DNA from: Anthonomus grandis grandis
Taxonomy: Eukaryota > Arthropoda > Insecta > Coleoptera > Curculionidae
Direction of reading: 5' to 3'
DNA: 64,000 nucleotides
Assembly (NCBI RefSeq): GCF_022605725.1
Contig: NC_065556.1
Location: 7,192,001 to 7,256,000, forward strand
Shown: in pieces, positions 13,401 through 26,700 of the stretch
How the letters are laid out: every line of letters starts with the position of its first letter
Position numbering within the stretch: position 1 is the stretch's first letter
Translations under genes and position numbers: made by a program
Notes under the pieces: generated by a model
What the model saw: only the letters and a program-made list of their open reading frames with translations
Told to the model about the DNA's origin: nothing
Databases searched by the model: none

Positions 13401-14106
13401 CTACGACCTTGCGGATGGTCTCGTTGGATTCAGAATGACGAAACTAAGACAAAACCGTCAAAATTTTCCCGATAGCTCCCATAGAAGCCGAGATATCGAC
13501 CTTCAAAATTTGGGTTTTTTCATTTTTCGGGTATACCCCCCCGTATCGAATTTTTTCACCAAAAATTGATTTTTTTCGAAATCAAACTAAGTATACCAGC
13601 GTCTTATTTGGGTCACCTAGATTACGAAAACACCGGGTTATAACAGGATCCGAGCAGAACTAAGGGAATGAGAGCACTTTAAAAATCCTGAAAAAGTCGT
13701 TTTCGACGTCCGTTTTTGAGGCCAAAAATGGGCATCAAAAATGCCATATCTCAGCTTTCGTAAAAGCTACGACCTTGCGGATGGTCTCGTTGGATTCAGA
13801 ATGACGAAACTAAGACAAAACCGTCGGAATTTTCCCGATAGCTCCCATAGAAGCCGAGATATCGACCTTCAAAATTTGGGTTTTTTCATTTTTCAAGTAT
13901 ACCCCCCCGTATCGAATTTTTTCACCAAAAATTGATTTTTTTCGAAATCAAACTAAGTATACCAGCGTCTTATTTGGGTCACCTAGATTACGAAAAGACC
14001 AGGTTATAACAGGATCCGAGCAGAACTTAGGGAATGAGAGCACTTTGAAAATCCTGAAAAAGTCGTTTTCGACGTCCGTTTTTGAGGCCAAAAATGGGCA
14101 TCAAAA

Positions 14107-14245
14107 ATGCCATATCTCAGCCTAGATTACGAAAACACCGGGTTATAACAGGATTCGAGCAGAACTAAGGGAATGAGAGCACTTTGAAAATCCTGAAAAA
14201 GTCGTTTTCGACGTCCGTTTTTGAGGCCAAAAATGGGCATCAAAA
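14107..14245. repeat. S unit (139 bp), 505-bp ladder
   Basis: First of three S units spaced exactly 505 bp apart, each separated by one full monomer. Confidence 0.93.
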
Positions 14246-14611
14246 ATGCCATATCTCAGCTTTCGTAAGAGCTACGACCTTGCGGATGGTCTCGTTGGAT
14301 TTAGAATGACGAGACTAAGACAAAACCGTCGGAATTTTATCGATAGCTCCCATAGAAGCCGACATATCGACCTTCAAAATTTGGGTTTTTTCATTTTTCG
14401 GGTATACCCCCCCGTATCGAATTTTTTCACCAAAAATTGATTTTTTTCGAAATCAAACTAAGTATACCAGCGTCTTATTTGGGTCACCTAGATTACGAAA
14501 ACACCGGGTTATAACAGGATCCGAGCAGAACTAAGGGAATGAGAGCACTTTGAAAATCCTGAAAAAGTCGTTTTCGACGTCCGTTTTTGAGGCCAAAAAT
14601 GGGCATCAAAA

Positions 14612-14750
14612 ATGCCATATCTCAGCCTAGATTACGAAAACACCGGGTTATAACAGGATTCGAGCAGAACTAAGGGAATGAGAGCACTTTGAAAATCCTG
14701 AAAAAGTCGTTTTCGACGTCCGTTTTTGAGGCCAAAAATGGGCATCAAAA
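14612..14750. repeat. S unit (139 bp), 505-bp ladder
   Basis: Second unit of the 505-bp ladder. No private mark seen. Confidence 0.93.
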
Positions 14751-15116
14751 ATGCCATATCTCAGCTTTCGTAAGAGCTACGACCTTGCGGATGGTCTCGT
14801 TGGATTCAAAATGACGAAACTAAGACAAAACCGTCGGAATTTTCCCGATAGCTCCCATAGAAGCCGAGATATCGACCTTCAAAATTTGGGTTTTTTCATT
14901 TTTCGGGTATACCCCCCCGTATCGAATTTTTTCACCAAAAATGGATTTTTTTCGAAATCAAACTAAGTATACCAGCGTCTTATTTGGGTCACCTAGATTA
15001 CGAAAACACCGGGTTATAACAGGATCCGAGCAGAACTAAGGGAATGAGAGCACTTTGAAAATCCTGAAAAAGTCGTTTTCGACGTCCGTTTTTGAGGCCA
15101 AAAATGGGCATCAAAA

Positions 15117-15255
15117 ATGCCATATCTCAGCCTAGATTACGAAAATACCGGGTTATAACAGGATTCGAGCAGAACTAAGGGAATGAGAGCACTTTGAAAA
15201 TCCTGAAAAAGTCGTTTTCAACGTCCGTTTTTGAGGCCAAAAATGGGCATCAAAA
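15117..15255. repeat. S unit (139 bp), 505-bp ladder
   Basis: Third unit of the ladder. It has GAAAATACCGGG and TTTTCAACGTCC as private changes. Confidence 0.93.
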
Positions 15256-16352
15256 ATGCTATATCTCAGCTTTCGTAAAAGCTACGATCTTGCGGATGGT
15301 CTCGTTGGATTCAGAATGACGAAAGTAAGACAAAACCGTCGGAATTTTCCCGATAGCTCCCATAGAAGCCGAGATATCGACCTTCAAAATTTGGGTTTTT
15401 TCATTTTTCGGGTATACCCCCCCGTATCGAATTTTTTCACCAAAAATTGATTTTTTTCGAAATCAAACTAAGTATACCAGCGTCTTATTTGGGTCACCTA
15501 GATTACGAAAACACCGGGTTATAACAGGATCCGAGCAGAACTAAGGGAATGAGAGCACTTCAAAAATCCTGAAAAAGTCGTTTTCGACGTCCGTTTTTGA
15601 GGCCAAAAATGGGCATCAAAAATGCCATATCTCAGCTTTCGTAAAAGCTACGACCTTGCGGATGGTCTCGTTGGATTCAGAATGACGAAATTAAGACAAA
15701 ACCGTCGGAATTTTCCAGATAGCTCCCATAGAAGCCGAGATATCGACCTTCAAAATTTGGGTTTTTTCATTTTTCGGGTATACCCCCCCGTATCGAATTT
15801 TTTCACCAAAAATTGATTTTTTTCGAAATCAAACTAAGTATACCAGCGTCTTATTTGGGTCACCTAGATTACGAAAAGACCAGGTTATAACAGGATTCGA
15901 GCAGAACTTAGGGAATGAGAGCACTTTGAAAATCCTGAAAAAGTCGTTTTCGACGTCCGTTTTTGAGGCCAAAAATGGGCATCAAAAATGCCATATCTCA
16001 GCTTTCGTAAAAGCTACGACCTTGCGGATGGTCTCGTTGGATTCAAAATGACGAAACTAAGACAAAACCGTCGGAATTTTCCCGATAGCTTCCATAGAAG
16101 CCGAGATATCAACCTTCAAAATTTGGGTTTTTTCATTTTTCAGGTATACCCCCCGTATCGAATTTTTTCACCAAAAATTGATTTTTTTCGAAATCAAACT
16201 AAGTATACCAGCGTCTTATTTGGGTCACCTAGATTACGAAAACACCGGGTTATAACAGGATCCGAGCAGAACTAAGGGAATGAGAGCACTTTGAAAATCC
16301 TGAAAAAGTCGTTTTCGACGTCCGTTTTTGAGGCCAAAAATGGGCATCAAAA

Positions 16353-16491
16353 ATGCCATATCTCAGCCTAGATTACGAAAACACCGGGTTATAACAGGAT
16401 TCGAGCAGAACTAAGGGAATGAGAGCACTTTGAAAATCCTGAAAAAGTCGTTTTCGACGTCCGTTTTTGAGGCCAAAAATGGGCATCAAAA
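16353..16491. repeat. S unit (139 bp)
   Basis: Same junction. The following full monomer begins ATTCC instead of ATGCC. Confidence 0.93.
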
Positions 16492-16857
16492 ATTCCATAT
16501 CTCAGCTTTCGTAAGAGCTACGACCTTGCGGATGGTCTCGTTGGATTTAGAATGACGAGACTAAGACAAAACCGTCGGAATTTTATCGATAGCTCCCATA
16601 GAAGCCGACATATCGACCTTCAAAATTTGGGTTTTTTCATTTTTCGGGTATACCCCCCCGTATCGAATTTTTTCACCAAAAATTGATTTTTTTCGAAATC
16701 AAACTAAGTATACCAGCGTCTTATTTGGGTCACCTAGATTACGAAAACACCGGGTTATAACAGGATCCGAGCAGAACTAAGGGAATGAGAGCACTTTGAA
16801 AATCCTGAAAAAGTCGTTTTCGACGTCCGTTTTTGAGGCCAAAAATGGGCATCAAAA

Positions 16858-16996
16858 ATGCCATATCTCAGCCTAGATTACGAAATCACCGGGTTATAAC
16901 AGGATTCGAGCAGAACTAAGGGAATGAGAGCACTTTGAAAATCCTGAAAAAGTCGTTTTCGACGTCCGTTTTTGAGGCCAAAAATGGGCATCAAAA
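16858..16996. repeat. S unit (139 bp)
   Basis: Same junction, with GAAATCACCGGG. It lies 505 bp after the unit at 16353. Confidence 0.93.
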
Positions 16997-17362
16997 ATGC
17001 CATATCTCAGCTTTCGTAAGAGCTACGACCTTGCGGATGGTCTCGTTGGATTCAAAATGACGAAACTAAGACAAAACCGTCGGAATTTTCCCGATAGCTC
17101 CCATAGAAGCCGAGATATCGACCTTCAAAATTTGGGTTTTTTCATTTTTCGGGTATACCCCCCCGTATCGAATTTTTTCACCAAAAATTGATTTTTTTCG
17201 AAATCAAACTAAGTATACCAGCGTCTTATTTGGGTCACCTAGATTACGAAAAGACCAGGTTATAACAGGATTCGAGCAGAACTTAGGGAATGAGAGCACT
17301 TTGAAAATCCTGAAAAAGTCGTTTTCGACGTCCGTTTTTGAGGCCAAAAATGGGCATCAAAA

Positions 17363-17501
17363 AAGCCATATCTCAGCCTAGATTACGAAAACACCGGGTT
17401 ATAACAGGATTCGAGCAGAACCAAGGGAATGAGAGCACTTTGAAAATCCTGAAAAAGTCGTTTTCGACGTCCGTTTTTGAGGCCAAAAATGGGCATCAAA
17501 A
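17363..17501. repeat. S unit (139 bp), first of a tandem pair
   Basis: It begins AAGCC instead of ATGCC and carries AACCAAGGG, a mark shared with 21108, 60649 and 60788. Confidence 0.93.
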
Positions 17502-17640
17502 ATGCCATATCTCAGCCTAGATTACGAAAACACCGGGTTATAACAGGATTCGAGCAGAACTAAGGGAATGAGAGCACTTTGAAAATCCTGAAAAAGTCGT
17601 TTTCGACGTCCGTTTTTGAGGCCAAAAATGGGCATCAAAA
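17502..17640. repeat. S unit (139 bp), second of a tandem pair
   Basis: It directly follows another S unit, one of only two places where this class is in tandem. Confidence 0.93.
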
Positions 17641-18738
17641 ATGCCATATCTCAGCTTTCGTAACAGCTACGACCTTGCGGATGGTCTCGTTGGATTTAGA
17701 ATGACGAGACTAAGACAAAACCGTCGGAATTTTCCCGATAGCTCCTATAGAAGCCGAGATATCGTCCTTCAAAATTTGGGTTTTTTCATTTTTCGGGTAT
17801 ACCCCTCCGTATCGAATTTTTTCACCAAAAATTGATTTTTTTCGAAATCAAACTAAGTATACCAGCGTCTTATTTGGGTCACCTAGATTACGAAAACACC
17901 GGGTTATAACAGGATCCGAGCAGAACTAAGGGAATGAGAGCACTTTGAAAATCCTGAAAAAGTCGTTTTCGACGTCCGTTTTTGAGGCCAAAAATGGGCA
18001 TCAAAAATGCCATATCCCGGCTATCGTAAGAGCTACGACCTTGCGGATGGTCTCGTTGGATTCAGAATGACGAAACTAAGACAAAACCGTCGGAATTTTC
18101 CCGATAGCTCCCATAGAAGCCGACATATCGACCTTCAAAATTTGGGTTTTTTCATTTTTCGGGTATACCCCCCCGTATCGAATTTTTTCACCAAAAATTG
18201 ATTTTTTTCGAAATCAAACTAAGTATACCAGCGTCTTATTTGGGTCACCTAGATTACGAAAACACCGGGTTATAACAGGATCCGAGCAGAACTAAGGGAA
18301 TGAGAGCACTTTGAAAATTCTGAAAAAGTCGCTTTCGACGTCTGTTTTTGAGGCCAAAAATGGGCATCAAAAATGCCATATCTCAGCTTTCGTAAAAGCT
18401 ACGATCTTGCGGATGGTCTCGTTGGATTTAGAATGACGAGACTAAGACAAAACCGTCGGAATTTTCCCGATAGCTCCTATAGAAGCCGAGATATCGACCT
18501 TCAAAATTTGGGTTTTTTCATTTTTCGGGTATACCCCCCCGTATCGAATTTTTTCACCAAAAATTCATTTTTTTCGAAATCAAACCAAGTATACCAGCGT
18601 CTTATTTGGGTCACCTAGATTACGAAAACACCGGGTTATAACAGGATCCGAGCAGAACTAAGGGAATGAGAGCACTTTGAAAATCCTGAAAAAGTCGTTT
18701 TCGACGTCCGTTTTTGAGGCCAAAAATGGGCATCAAAA

Positions 18739-19304
18739 ATGCCATATCTCAGCTTTCGTAAAAGCTACGACCTTGCGGATGGTCTCGTTGGATTCAGAAT
18801 GACGAAACTAAGACAAAACCGTCGGAATTTTCCCAATAGCTCCCATCGAAGCCGAGATATCAACCTTCAAAATTTGGGTTTTTTCATTTTTCGGGTATAC
18901 CCCCCCGTATCGAATTTTTTCACCAAAAATTGATTTTTTTCGAAATCAAACCAAGTTTACCAGCGTCTTATTTGGGTCACCTAGATTACGAAAACACCGG
19001 GTTATAACAGGATCCGAGCAGAACTAAGGGAATGAGAGCACTTTAAAAATTCTGAAAAAGTCTGGGGGTTTTTTTGGGTTTTTTCATTTTTCAGGTATAC
19101 CCCCCCGTATCGAATTTTTTCACCAAAAATTGATTTATTTTGACATCAAACTAATTATACCAGCGTCTTATTTGGGTCACCTAGATTACGAAAACACCGG
19201 GTTATAACAGGATTCGAGCAGAACTAAGGGAATGAGAGCACTTTGAAAATTCTGAAAAAGTCGTTTTCGACGTCTGTTTTTGAGGCCAAAAATGGGCATC
19301 AAAA
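18739..19304. repeat. G composite (566 bp)
   Basis: Junction at about 19062. The tail has the private GATTTATTTTGACATC, shared only with the next copy at 20176. Confidence 0.92.
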
Positions 19305-19670
19305 ATGCCATATCTCAGCTTTCGTAAAAGCTACGACCTTGCGGATGGTCTCGTTGGATTTAGAATGACGAGACTAAGACAAAACCGTCGGAATTTTCCC
19401 GATAGCTCCCATAGAAGCCGAGATATCGACCTTCAAAATTTGGGTTTTTTCATTTTTCGGGTATACCCCCCCGTATCGAATTTTTTCACCAAAAATCGAT
19501 TTTTTTTGAAATCAAACTAAGTATACCAGCGTCTTATTTGGGTCACCTAGATTACGAAAAGACCAGGTTATAACAGGATCCGAGCAGAACTTAGGGAATG
19601 AGAGCACTTTGAAAATCCTGAAAAAGTCGTTTTCGACGTCCGTTTTTGAGGCCAAAAATGGGCATCAAAA

Positions 19671-19809
19671 ATGCCATATCTCAGCCTAGATTACGAAAAC
19701 ACCGGGTTTTAACAGGATTCGAGCAGAACTAAGGGAATGAGAGCACTTTGAAAATTCTGAAAAAGTCGTTTTCGACGTCTGTTTTTGAGGCCAAAAATGG
19801 GCATCAAAA
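19671..19809. repeat. S unit (139 bp) in 1437-bp block
   Basis: Same junction, with GGGTTTTAACAGG and AAAATTCTG as private or rare marks. Confidence 0.92.
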
Positions 19810-20175
19810 ATGCCATATCTCAGCTTTCGTAAAAGCTACGATCTTGCGGATGGTCTCGTTGGATTTAGAATGACGAGACTAAGACAAAACCGTCGGAATT
19901 TTCCCAATAGCTCCCATCGAAGCCGAGATATCAACCTTCAAAATTTGGGTTTTTTCATTTTTCGGGTATACCCCCCCGTATCGAATTTTTTCACCAAAAA
20001 TTCATTTTTTTCGAAATCAAACCAAGTATACCAGCGTCTTATTTGGGTCACCTAGATTACGAAAACACCGGGTTATAACAGGATCCGAGCAGAACTAAGG
20101 GAATGAGAGCACTTTGAAAATCCTGAAAAAGTCGTTTTCGACGTCCGTTTTTGAGGCCAAAAATGGGCATCAAAA

Positions 20176-20741
20176 ATGCCATATCTCAGCTTTCGTAAAA
20201 GCTACGATCTTGCGGATGGAATCGTTGGATTCAGAATGACGAAACTAAGACAAAACCGTCGGAATTTTCCCAATAGCTCCCATCGAAGCCGAGATATCAA
20301 CCTTCAAAATTTGGGTTTTTTCATTTTTCGGGTATACCCCCCCGTATCGAATTTTTTCACCAAAAATTGATTTTTTTCGAAATCAAACCAAGTTTACCAG
20401 CGTCTTATTTGGGTCACCTAGATTACGAAAACACCGGGTTATAACAGGATCCGAGCAGAACTAAGGGAATGAGAGCACTTTAAAAATTCTGAAAAAGTCT
20501 GGGGGTTTTTTTGGGTTTTTTCATTTTTCAGGTATACCCCCCCGTATCGAATTTTTTCACCAAAAATTGATTTATTTTGACATCAAACTAATTATACCAG
20601 CGTCTTATTTGGGTCACCTAGATTACGAAAACACCGGGTTATAACAGGATTCGAGCAGAACTAAGGGAATGAGAGCACTTTGAAAATTCTGAAAAAGTCG
20701 TTTTCGACGTCTGTTTTTGAGGCCAAAAATGGGCATCAAAA
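20176..20741. repeat. G composite (566 bp)
   Basis: Junction at about 20499. It has GGATGGAATCGTTGG, a private two-base change from GGATGGTCTCGTTGG. Confidence 0.92.
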
Positions 20742-21107
20742 ATGCCATATCTCAGCTTTCGTAAAAGCTACGACCTTGCGGATGGTCTCGTTGGATTTAG
20801 AATGACGAGACTAAGACAAAACCGTCGGAATTTTCCCGATAGCTCCCATAGAAGCCGAGATATCGACCTTCAAAATTTGGGTTTTTTCATTTTTCGGGTA
20901 TACCCCCCCGTATCGAATTTTTTCACCAAAAATCGATTTTTTTTGAAATCAAACTAAGTATACCAGCGTCTTATTTGGATCACCTAGATTACGAAAAGAC
21001 CAGGTTATAACAGGATCCGAGCAGAACTTAGGGAATGAGAGCACTTTGAAAATCCTGAAAAAGTCGTTTTCGACGTCCGTTTTTGAGGCCAAAAATGGGC
21101 ATCAAAA

Positions 21108-21246
21108 ATGCCATATCTCAGCCTAGATTACGAAAACACCGGGTTATAACAGGATTCGAGCAGAACCAAGGGAATGAGAGCACTTTGAAAATCCTGAAAA
21201 AGTCGTTTTCGACGTCCGTTTTTGAGGCCAAAAATGGGCATCAAAA
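21108..21246. repeat. S unit (139 bp) in 1437-bp block
   Basis: Positional counterpart of 19671, but it carries AACCAAGGG. The two blocks therefore differ here by exchange rather than simple descent. Confidence 0.92.
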
Positions 21247-22344
21247 ATGCCATATCTCAGCTTTCGTAAGAGCTACGACCTTGCGGATGGTCTCGTTGGA
21301 TTTAGAATGACGAGACTAAGACAAAACCGTCGGAATTTTATCGATAGCTCCCATAGAAGCCGACATATCGACCTTCAAAATTTGGGTTTTTTCATTTTTC
21401 GGGTATACCCCCCCGTATCGAATTTTTTCACCAAAAATTGATTTTTTTCGAAATCAAACTAAGTATACCAGCGTCTTATTTGGGTCACCTAGATTACGAA
21501 AACACCGGGTTATAACAGGATTCGAGCAGAACTAAGGGAATGAGAGCACTTTGAAAATCCTGAAAAAGTCGTTTTCGACGTCCGTTTTTGAGGCCAAAAA
21601 TGGGCATCAAAAATGCCATATCTCAGCTTTCGTAACAGCTACGACCTTGCGGATGGTCTCGTTGGATTTAGAATGACGAGACTAAGACAAAACCGTCGGA
21701 ATTTTCCCGATAGCTCCTATAGAAGCCGAGATATCGTCCTTCAAAATTTGGGTTTTTTCATTTTTCGGGTATACCCCTCCGTATCGAATTTTTTCACCAA
21801 AAATTGATTTTTTTCGAAATCAAACTAAGTATACCAGCGTCTTATTTGGGTCACCTAGATTACGAAAACACCGGGTTATAACAGGAACCGAGCAGAACTA
21901 AGGGAATGAGAGCACTTTGAAAATCCTGAAAAAGTCGTTTTCGACGTCCGTTTTTGAGGCCAAAAATGGGCATCAAAAATGCCATATCCCGGCTATCGTA
22001 AGAGCTACGACCTTGCGGATGGTCTCGTTGGATTCAGAATGACGAAACTAAGACAAAACCGTCGGAATTTTCCCGATAGCTCCCATAGAAGCCGACATAT
22101 CGACCTTCAAAATTTGGGTTTTTTCATTTTTCGGGTATACCCCCCCGTATCGAATTTTTTCACCAAAAATTGATTTTTTTCGAAATCAAACTAAGTATAC
22201 CAGCGTCTTATTTGGGTCACCTAGATTACGAAAACACCGGGTTATAACAGGATCCGAGCAGAACTAAGGGAATGAGAGCACTTTGAAAATCCTGAAAAAG
22301 TCGTTTTCGACGTCCGTTTTTGAGGCCAAAAATGGGCATCAAAA

Positions 22345-22483
22345 ATGCCATATCTCAGCCTAGATTACGAAAACACCGGGTTATAACAGGATTCGAGCAG
22401 AACTAAGGGAATGAGAGCACTTTGAAAATTCTGAAAAAGTCGTTTTCGACGTCCGTTTTTGAGGCCAAAAATGGGCATCAAAA
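22345..22483. repeat. S unit (139 bp)
   Basis: Same junction, with AAAATTCTG in the tail. Confidence 0.93.
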
Positions 22484-23215
22484 ATGCCATATCTCAGCTT
22501 TCGTAAAAGCTACGACCTTGCGGATGGTCTCGTTGGATTCAGAATGACGAAACTAAGACAAAACCGTCGGAATTTTCCCAATAGCTCCCATAGAAGCCGA
22601 GATATCAACCTTCAAAATTTGGGTTTTTTCATTTTTCGGGTATACCCCCCCGTATCGAATTTTTTCACCAAAAATTGATTTTTTTCGAAATCAAACCAAG
22701 TTTACCAGCGTCTTATTTGGGTCACCTAGATTACGAAAACACCGGGTTATAACAGGATCCGAGCAGAACTAAGGGAATGAGAGCACTTTAAAAATCCTGA
22801 AAAAGTCGTTTTCGACGTCCGTTTTTGAGGCCAAAAATGGGCATCAAAAATGCCATATCTCAGCTTTCGTAATAGCTACGACCTTGCGGATGGTCTCGTT
22901 GGATTCAGAATGACGAAACTAAGACAAAACCGTCGGAATTTTCCCGATAGCTCCCATAGAAGCCGAGATATCGACCTTCGAAATTTGGGTTTTTTCATTT
23001 TTCGGGTATACCCCCCCGTATCGAATTTTTTCACCAAAAATTGATTTTTTTCGAAATCAAACTAAGTATACCAGCGTCTTATTTGGGTCACCTAGACTAC
23101 GAAAACACCGGGTTATAACAGGATCCGAGCAGAACTAAGGGAATGAGAGCACTTTAAAAATCCTGAAAAAGTCGTTTTCGACGTCTGTTTTTGAGGCCAA
23201 AAATGGGCATCAAAA

Positions 23216-23781
23216 ATGCCATATCTCAGCTTTCGTAAAAGCTACGACCTTGCGGATGGTCTCGTTGGATTTAGAATGACGAGACTAAGACAAAACCGTC
23301 GGAATTTTATCGATAGCTCCCATAGAAGCCGACATATCGACCTTCAAAATTTGGGTTTTTTCATTTTTCAGGTATACCCCCCCGTATCGAATTTTTTCAC
23401 CAAAAATTGATTTTTTTCGAAATCAAACCAAGTATACCAGCGTCTTATTTGGGTCACCTAGATTACGAAAACACCGGGTTATAACAGGATCCGAGCAGAA
23501 CTAAGGGAATAAGAGCACTTTAAAAATTCTGAAAAAGTCTGGGGGTTTTTTTGGGTTTTTTCATTTTTCAGGTATACCCCCCCGTATCGAATTTTTTCAC
23601 CAAAAATTGATTTTTTTCGAAATCAAACCAAGTTTACCAGCGTCTTATTTGGGTCACCTAGATTACGAAAACACCGGGTTATAACAGGATCCGAGCAGAA
23701 CTAAGGGAATGAGAGCACCTTAAAAATCCTGAAAAAGTCGTTTTCGACGTCTGTTTTTGAGGCCAAAAATGGGCATCAAAA
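23216..23781. repeat. G composite (566 bp)
   Basis: Junction at about 23539. The full part is the TTTATCGATAG and CATATCGACC type, and GAGCACCTTAAAAATCC follows in the tail. Confidence 0.92.
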
Positions 23782-26700
23782 ATGCCATATCTCAGCTTTT
23801 GTAAAAGCTACGACCTTGCGGATGGTCTCGTTGGATTTAGAATGACGAGACTAAGACAAAACCGTCGGAATTTTCCCGATAGCTCCTATAGAAGCCGAGA
23901 TATCGACCTTCAAAATTTGGGTTTTTTCATTTTTCGGGTATACCCCCCCGTATCGAATTTTTTCACCAAAAATTGATTTTTTTTTTGAAATCAAACTAAT
24001 TATACCAGCGTCTTATTTGGGTCACCTAGATTACGAAAACACCGGGTTATAACAGGATCCGAGCAGAACTAAGGGAATGAGAGCACTTTAAAAATCCTGA
24101 AAAAGTCGTTTTCGACGTCTGTTTTTGAGGCCAAAAATGGGCATCAAAAATGCTATATCTCAGCTTTCGTAAAAGCTACGACCTTGCGGATGGTCTCGTT
24201 GGATTCAGAATGACGAAACTAAGACAAAACCGTCGGAATTTTCCCGATAGCTCCCATAGAAGCCGAGATATCGACCTTCAAAATTTGGGTTTTTTCATTT
24301 TTCGGGTATACCCCCCCGTATCGAATTTTTTCACAAAAAATTGATTTTTTTCGAAATCAAACTAAGTATAATAGCGTCTTATTTGGGTCCCCTAGATTCG
24401 AAAACACCGGGTTATAACAGGATCCGAGCAGAACTAAGGGAATGAGAGTACTTTGAAAATCCTGAAAAAGTCGTTTTCGACGTCTGTTTTTGAGGCCAAA
24501 AATGGGCATCAAAAATGCCATATCTCAGCTTTCGTAAGAGCTACGACCTTGCGGATGGTCTCGTTGGATTCAGAATGACGAGACTAAGACAAAACCGTCG
24601 GAATTTTATCGATAGCTCCCATAGAAGCCGAGATATCAACCTTCAAAATTTGGGTTTTTTCATTTTTCAGGTATACCCCCCCGTATCGAATTTTTTCACC
24701 AAAAATTGATTTTTTTTTAAAATCAAACTAATTATACCAGCGTCTTATTTGGGTCACCTAGATTACGAAAACACCGGTTATAACAGGATTCGAGCAGAAC
24801 TAAGGGAATGAGAGCACTTTGAAAATCCTGAAAAAGTCGTTTTTGACGTCCGTTTTTGAGGCCAAAAATGGGCATCAAAAATGCCATATCTCAGCTTTCG
24901 TAAGAGCTACGACCTTGCGGATGGTCTCGTTGGATTTAGAATGACGAGACTAAGACAAAACCGTCGGAATTTTCCCGATAGCTCCTATGGAAGCCTAGAT
25001 ATCGTCCTTCAAAATTTGGGTTTTTTCATTTTTCGGGTATACCCCCCCGTATCGAATTTTTTCACCAAAAATTGATTTTTTTCGAAATCAAACCAAGTAT
25101 ACCAGCGTCTTATTTGGGTCCCCTAGATTACGAAAACACCGGGTTATAACAGGATCCGAGCAGAACTAAGGGAATGAGAGCACTTTAAAAATCCTGAAAA
25201 AGTCGTTTTCGACGTCCGTTTTTGAGACCAAAAATGGGTATCAAAAATGCCATATCTCAGCTATCGTAAGAGCTACGACCTTGCGGATGGTCTCGTTGGA
25301 TTCAGAATGACGAGACTAAGACAAAACCGTCGGAATTTTATCGATAGCTCCCATAGAAGCCGAGATATCAACCTTCAAAATTTGGGTTTTTTCATTTTTC
25401 AGGTATACCCCCCTGTATCGAATTTTTTCACCAAAAATTGATTTTTTTTTTAAATCAAACTAATTATACCAGCGTCTTATTTGGGTCACCTAGATTACGA
25501 AAACACCGGTTATAACAGGATTCGAGCAGAACTAAGGGAATGAGAGCACTTTGAAAATCCTGAAAAAGTCGTTTTCGACGTCCGTTTTTGAGGCCAAAAA
25601 TGGGCATCAAAAATGCCATATCTCAGCTTTCGTAAGAGCTACGACCTTGCGGATGATCTCGTTGGATTTAGAATGACGAGACTAAGACAAAACCGTCGGA
25701 TTTTTCCCGATAGCTCCTATAGAAGCCGAGATATCGTCCTTCAAAATTTGGGTTTTTTCATTTTTCGGGTATACCCCCCCGTATCGAATTTTTTCACCAA
25801 AAATTGATTTTTTTCGAAATCAAACTAAGTATACTAGCGTCTTATTTGGGTCCCCTAGATTACGAAAACACCGGGTTATAACAGGATCCGAGCAGAACTA
25901 AGGGAATGAGAGTACTTTGAAAATCCTGAAAAAGTCGTTTTCGACGTCCGTTTTTGAGGCCAAAAATGGGCATAAAAAATGCCATATCCCGGCTATCGTA
26001 AGAGCTACGACCTTGCGGATGGTCTCGTTGGATTCAGAATGATGAAACTAAGACAAAACCGTCGGAATTTTCCCGATAGCTCCCATAGAAGCCGAGATAT
26101 CGACCTTCAAAATTTGGGTTTTTTCATTTTTCGGGTATACCCCCCCGTATCGAATTTTTTCACCAAAAATTGATTTTTTTCGAAATCAAACCAAGTATAC
26201 CAGCGTCTTATTTGGGTCACCTAGATTACGAAAACACCGGGTTATAACAGGATCCGAGCAGAACTAAGGGAATGAGAGCACTTTAAAAATCCTGAAAAAG
26301 TCGTTTTCGACGTCTGTTTTTGAGGCCAAAAATGGGCATCAAAAATGCCATATCTCAGCTTTCGTAAGAGCTACGACCTTGCGGATGGTCTCGTTGGATT
26401 CAGAATGACGAAACTAAGACAAAACCGTCGGAATTTTCCCGATAGCTCCTATAGAAGCCGAGATATCGACCTTCAAAATTTGGGTTTTTTCATTTTTCGG
26501 GTATACCCCCCCGTATCGAATTTTTTCACCAAAAATTGATTTTTTTCGAAATCAAACTAAGTATACCAGCGTCCTGTTTGGGTCCCCTAGATTACGAAAA
26601 CACCGGGTTATAACAGGATCCGAGCAGAACTAAGGGAATGAGAGTACTTTGAAAATCCTGAAAAAGTCGTTTTCGACGTCCGTTTTTGAGGCCAAAAATG

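Larger units (their letters stand above)
10448..17640. repeat. Sub-array with 505-bp ladder and AAGACCAGG haplotype
   Basis: Unit starts are 10448, 10814, 11180 (365 bp, C6), 11545, 11911, 12277, 12643, 13009, 13375, 13741, 14107 (S), 14246, 14612 (S), 14751, 15117 (S), 15256, 15622, 15988 (365 bp, C6), 16353 (S), 16492, 16858 (S), 16997, 17363 (S) and 17502 (S). Full and S units alternate strictly at 13741-15255, giving three 505-bp dimers. The unit at 16492 begins ATTCC and so lacks the ATG. A linked variant, AAGACCAGGTT with AACTTAGGG, recurs in this region. Confidence 0.88.
18373..19809. repeat. 1437-bp higher-order block, copy 1
   Basis: This holds a 366-bp unit, a 566-bp G composite, a full unit and an S unit. 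It is followed directly by a second copy. Shared private marks are ACGATCTTGCGG in the first unit, AAATTCATTTTTTTCG in its tail, CCCAATAGCTCCCATCG in the second unit and CAAGTTTACCAG in its tail. Confidence 0.85.
19810..21246. repeat. 1437-bp higher-order block, copy 2
   Basis: Same order of units as copy 1. The first monomer (19810) has the head and tail of 18373, but its middle (CCAATAGCTCCCATCG, GATATCAACC) is that of 18739. It is therefore a mosaic. The S unit at 21108 has AACCAAGGG, unlike its counterpart at 19671 but like 17363. Confidence 0.85.
17641..24149. repeat. Sub-array containing 1437-bp tandem duplication
   Basis: Unit starts are 17641, 18007, 18373, 18739 (with G), 19305, 19671 (S), 19810, 20176 (with G), 20742, 21108 (S), 21247, 21613, 21979, 22345 (S), 22484, 22850, 23216 (with G) and 23782 (368 bp, longer T tract). 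The pair at 17641-18372 recurs at 21613-22344 (offset 3972) with the private CGTAACAGCTACG in the first unit of each pair. Confidence 0.88.
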
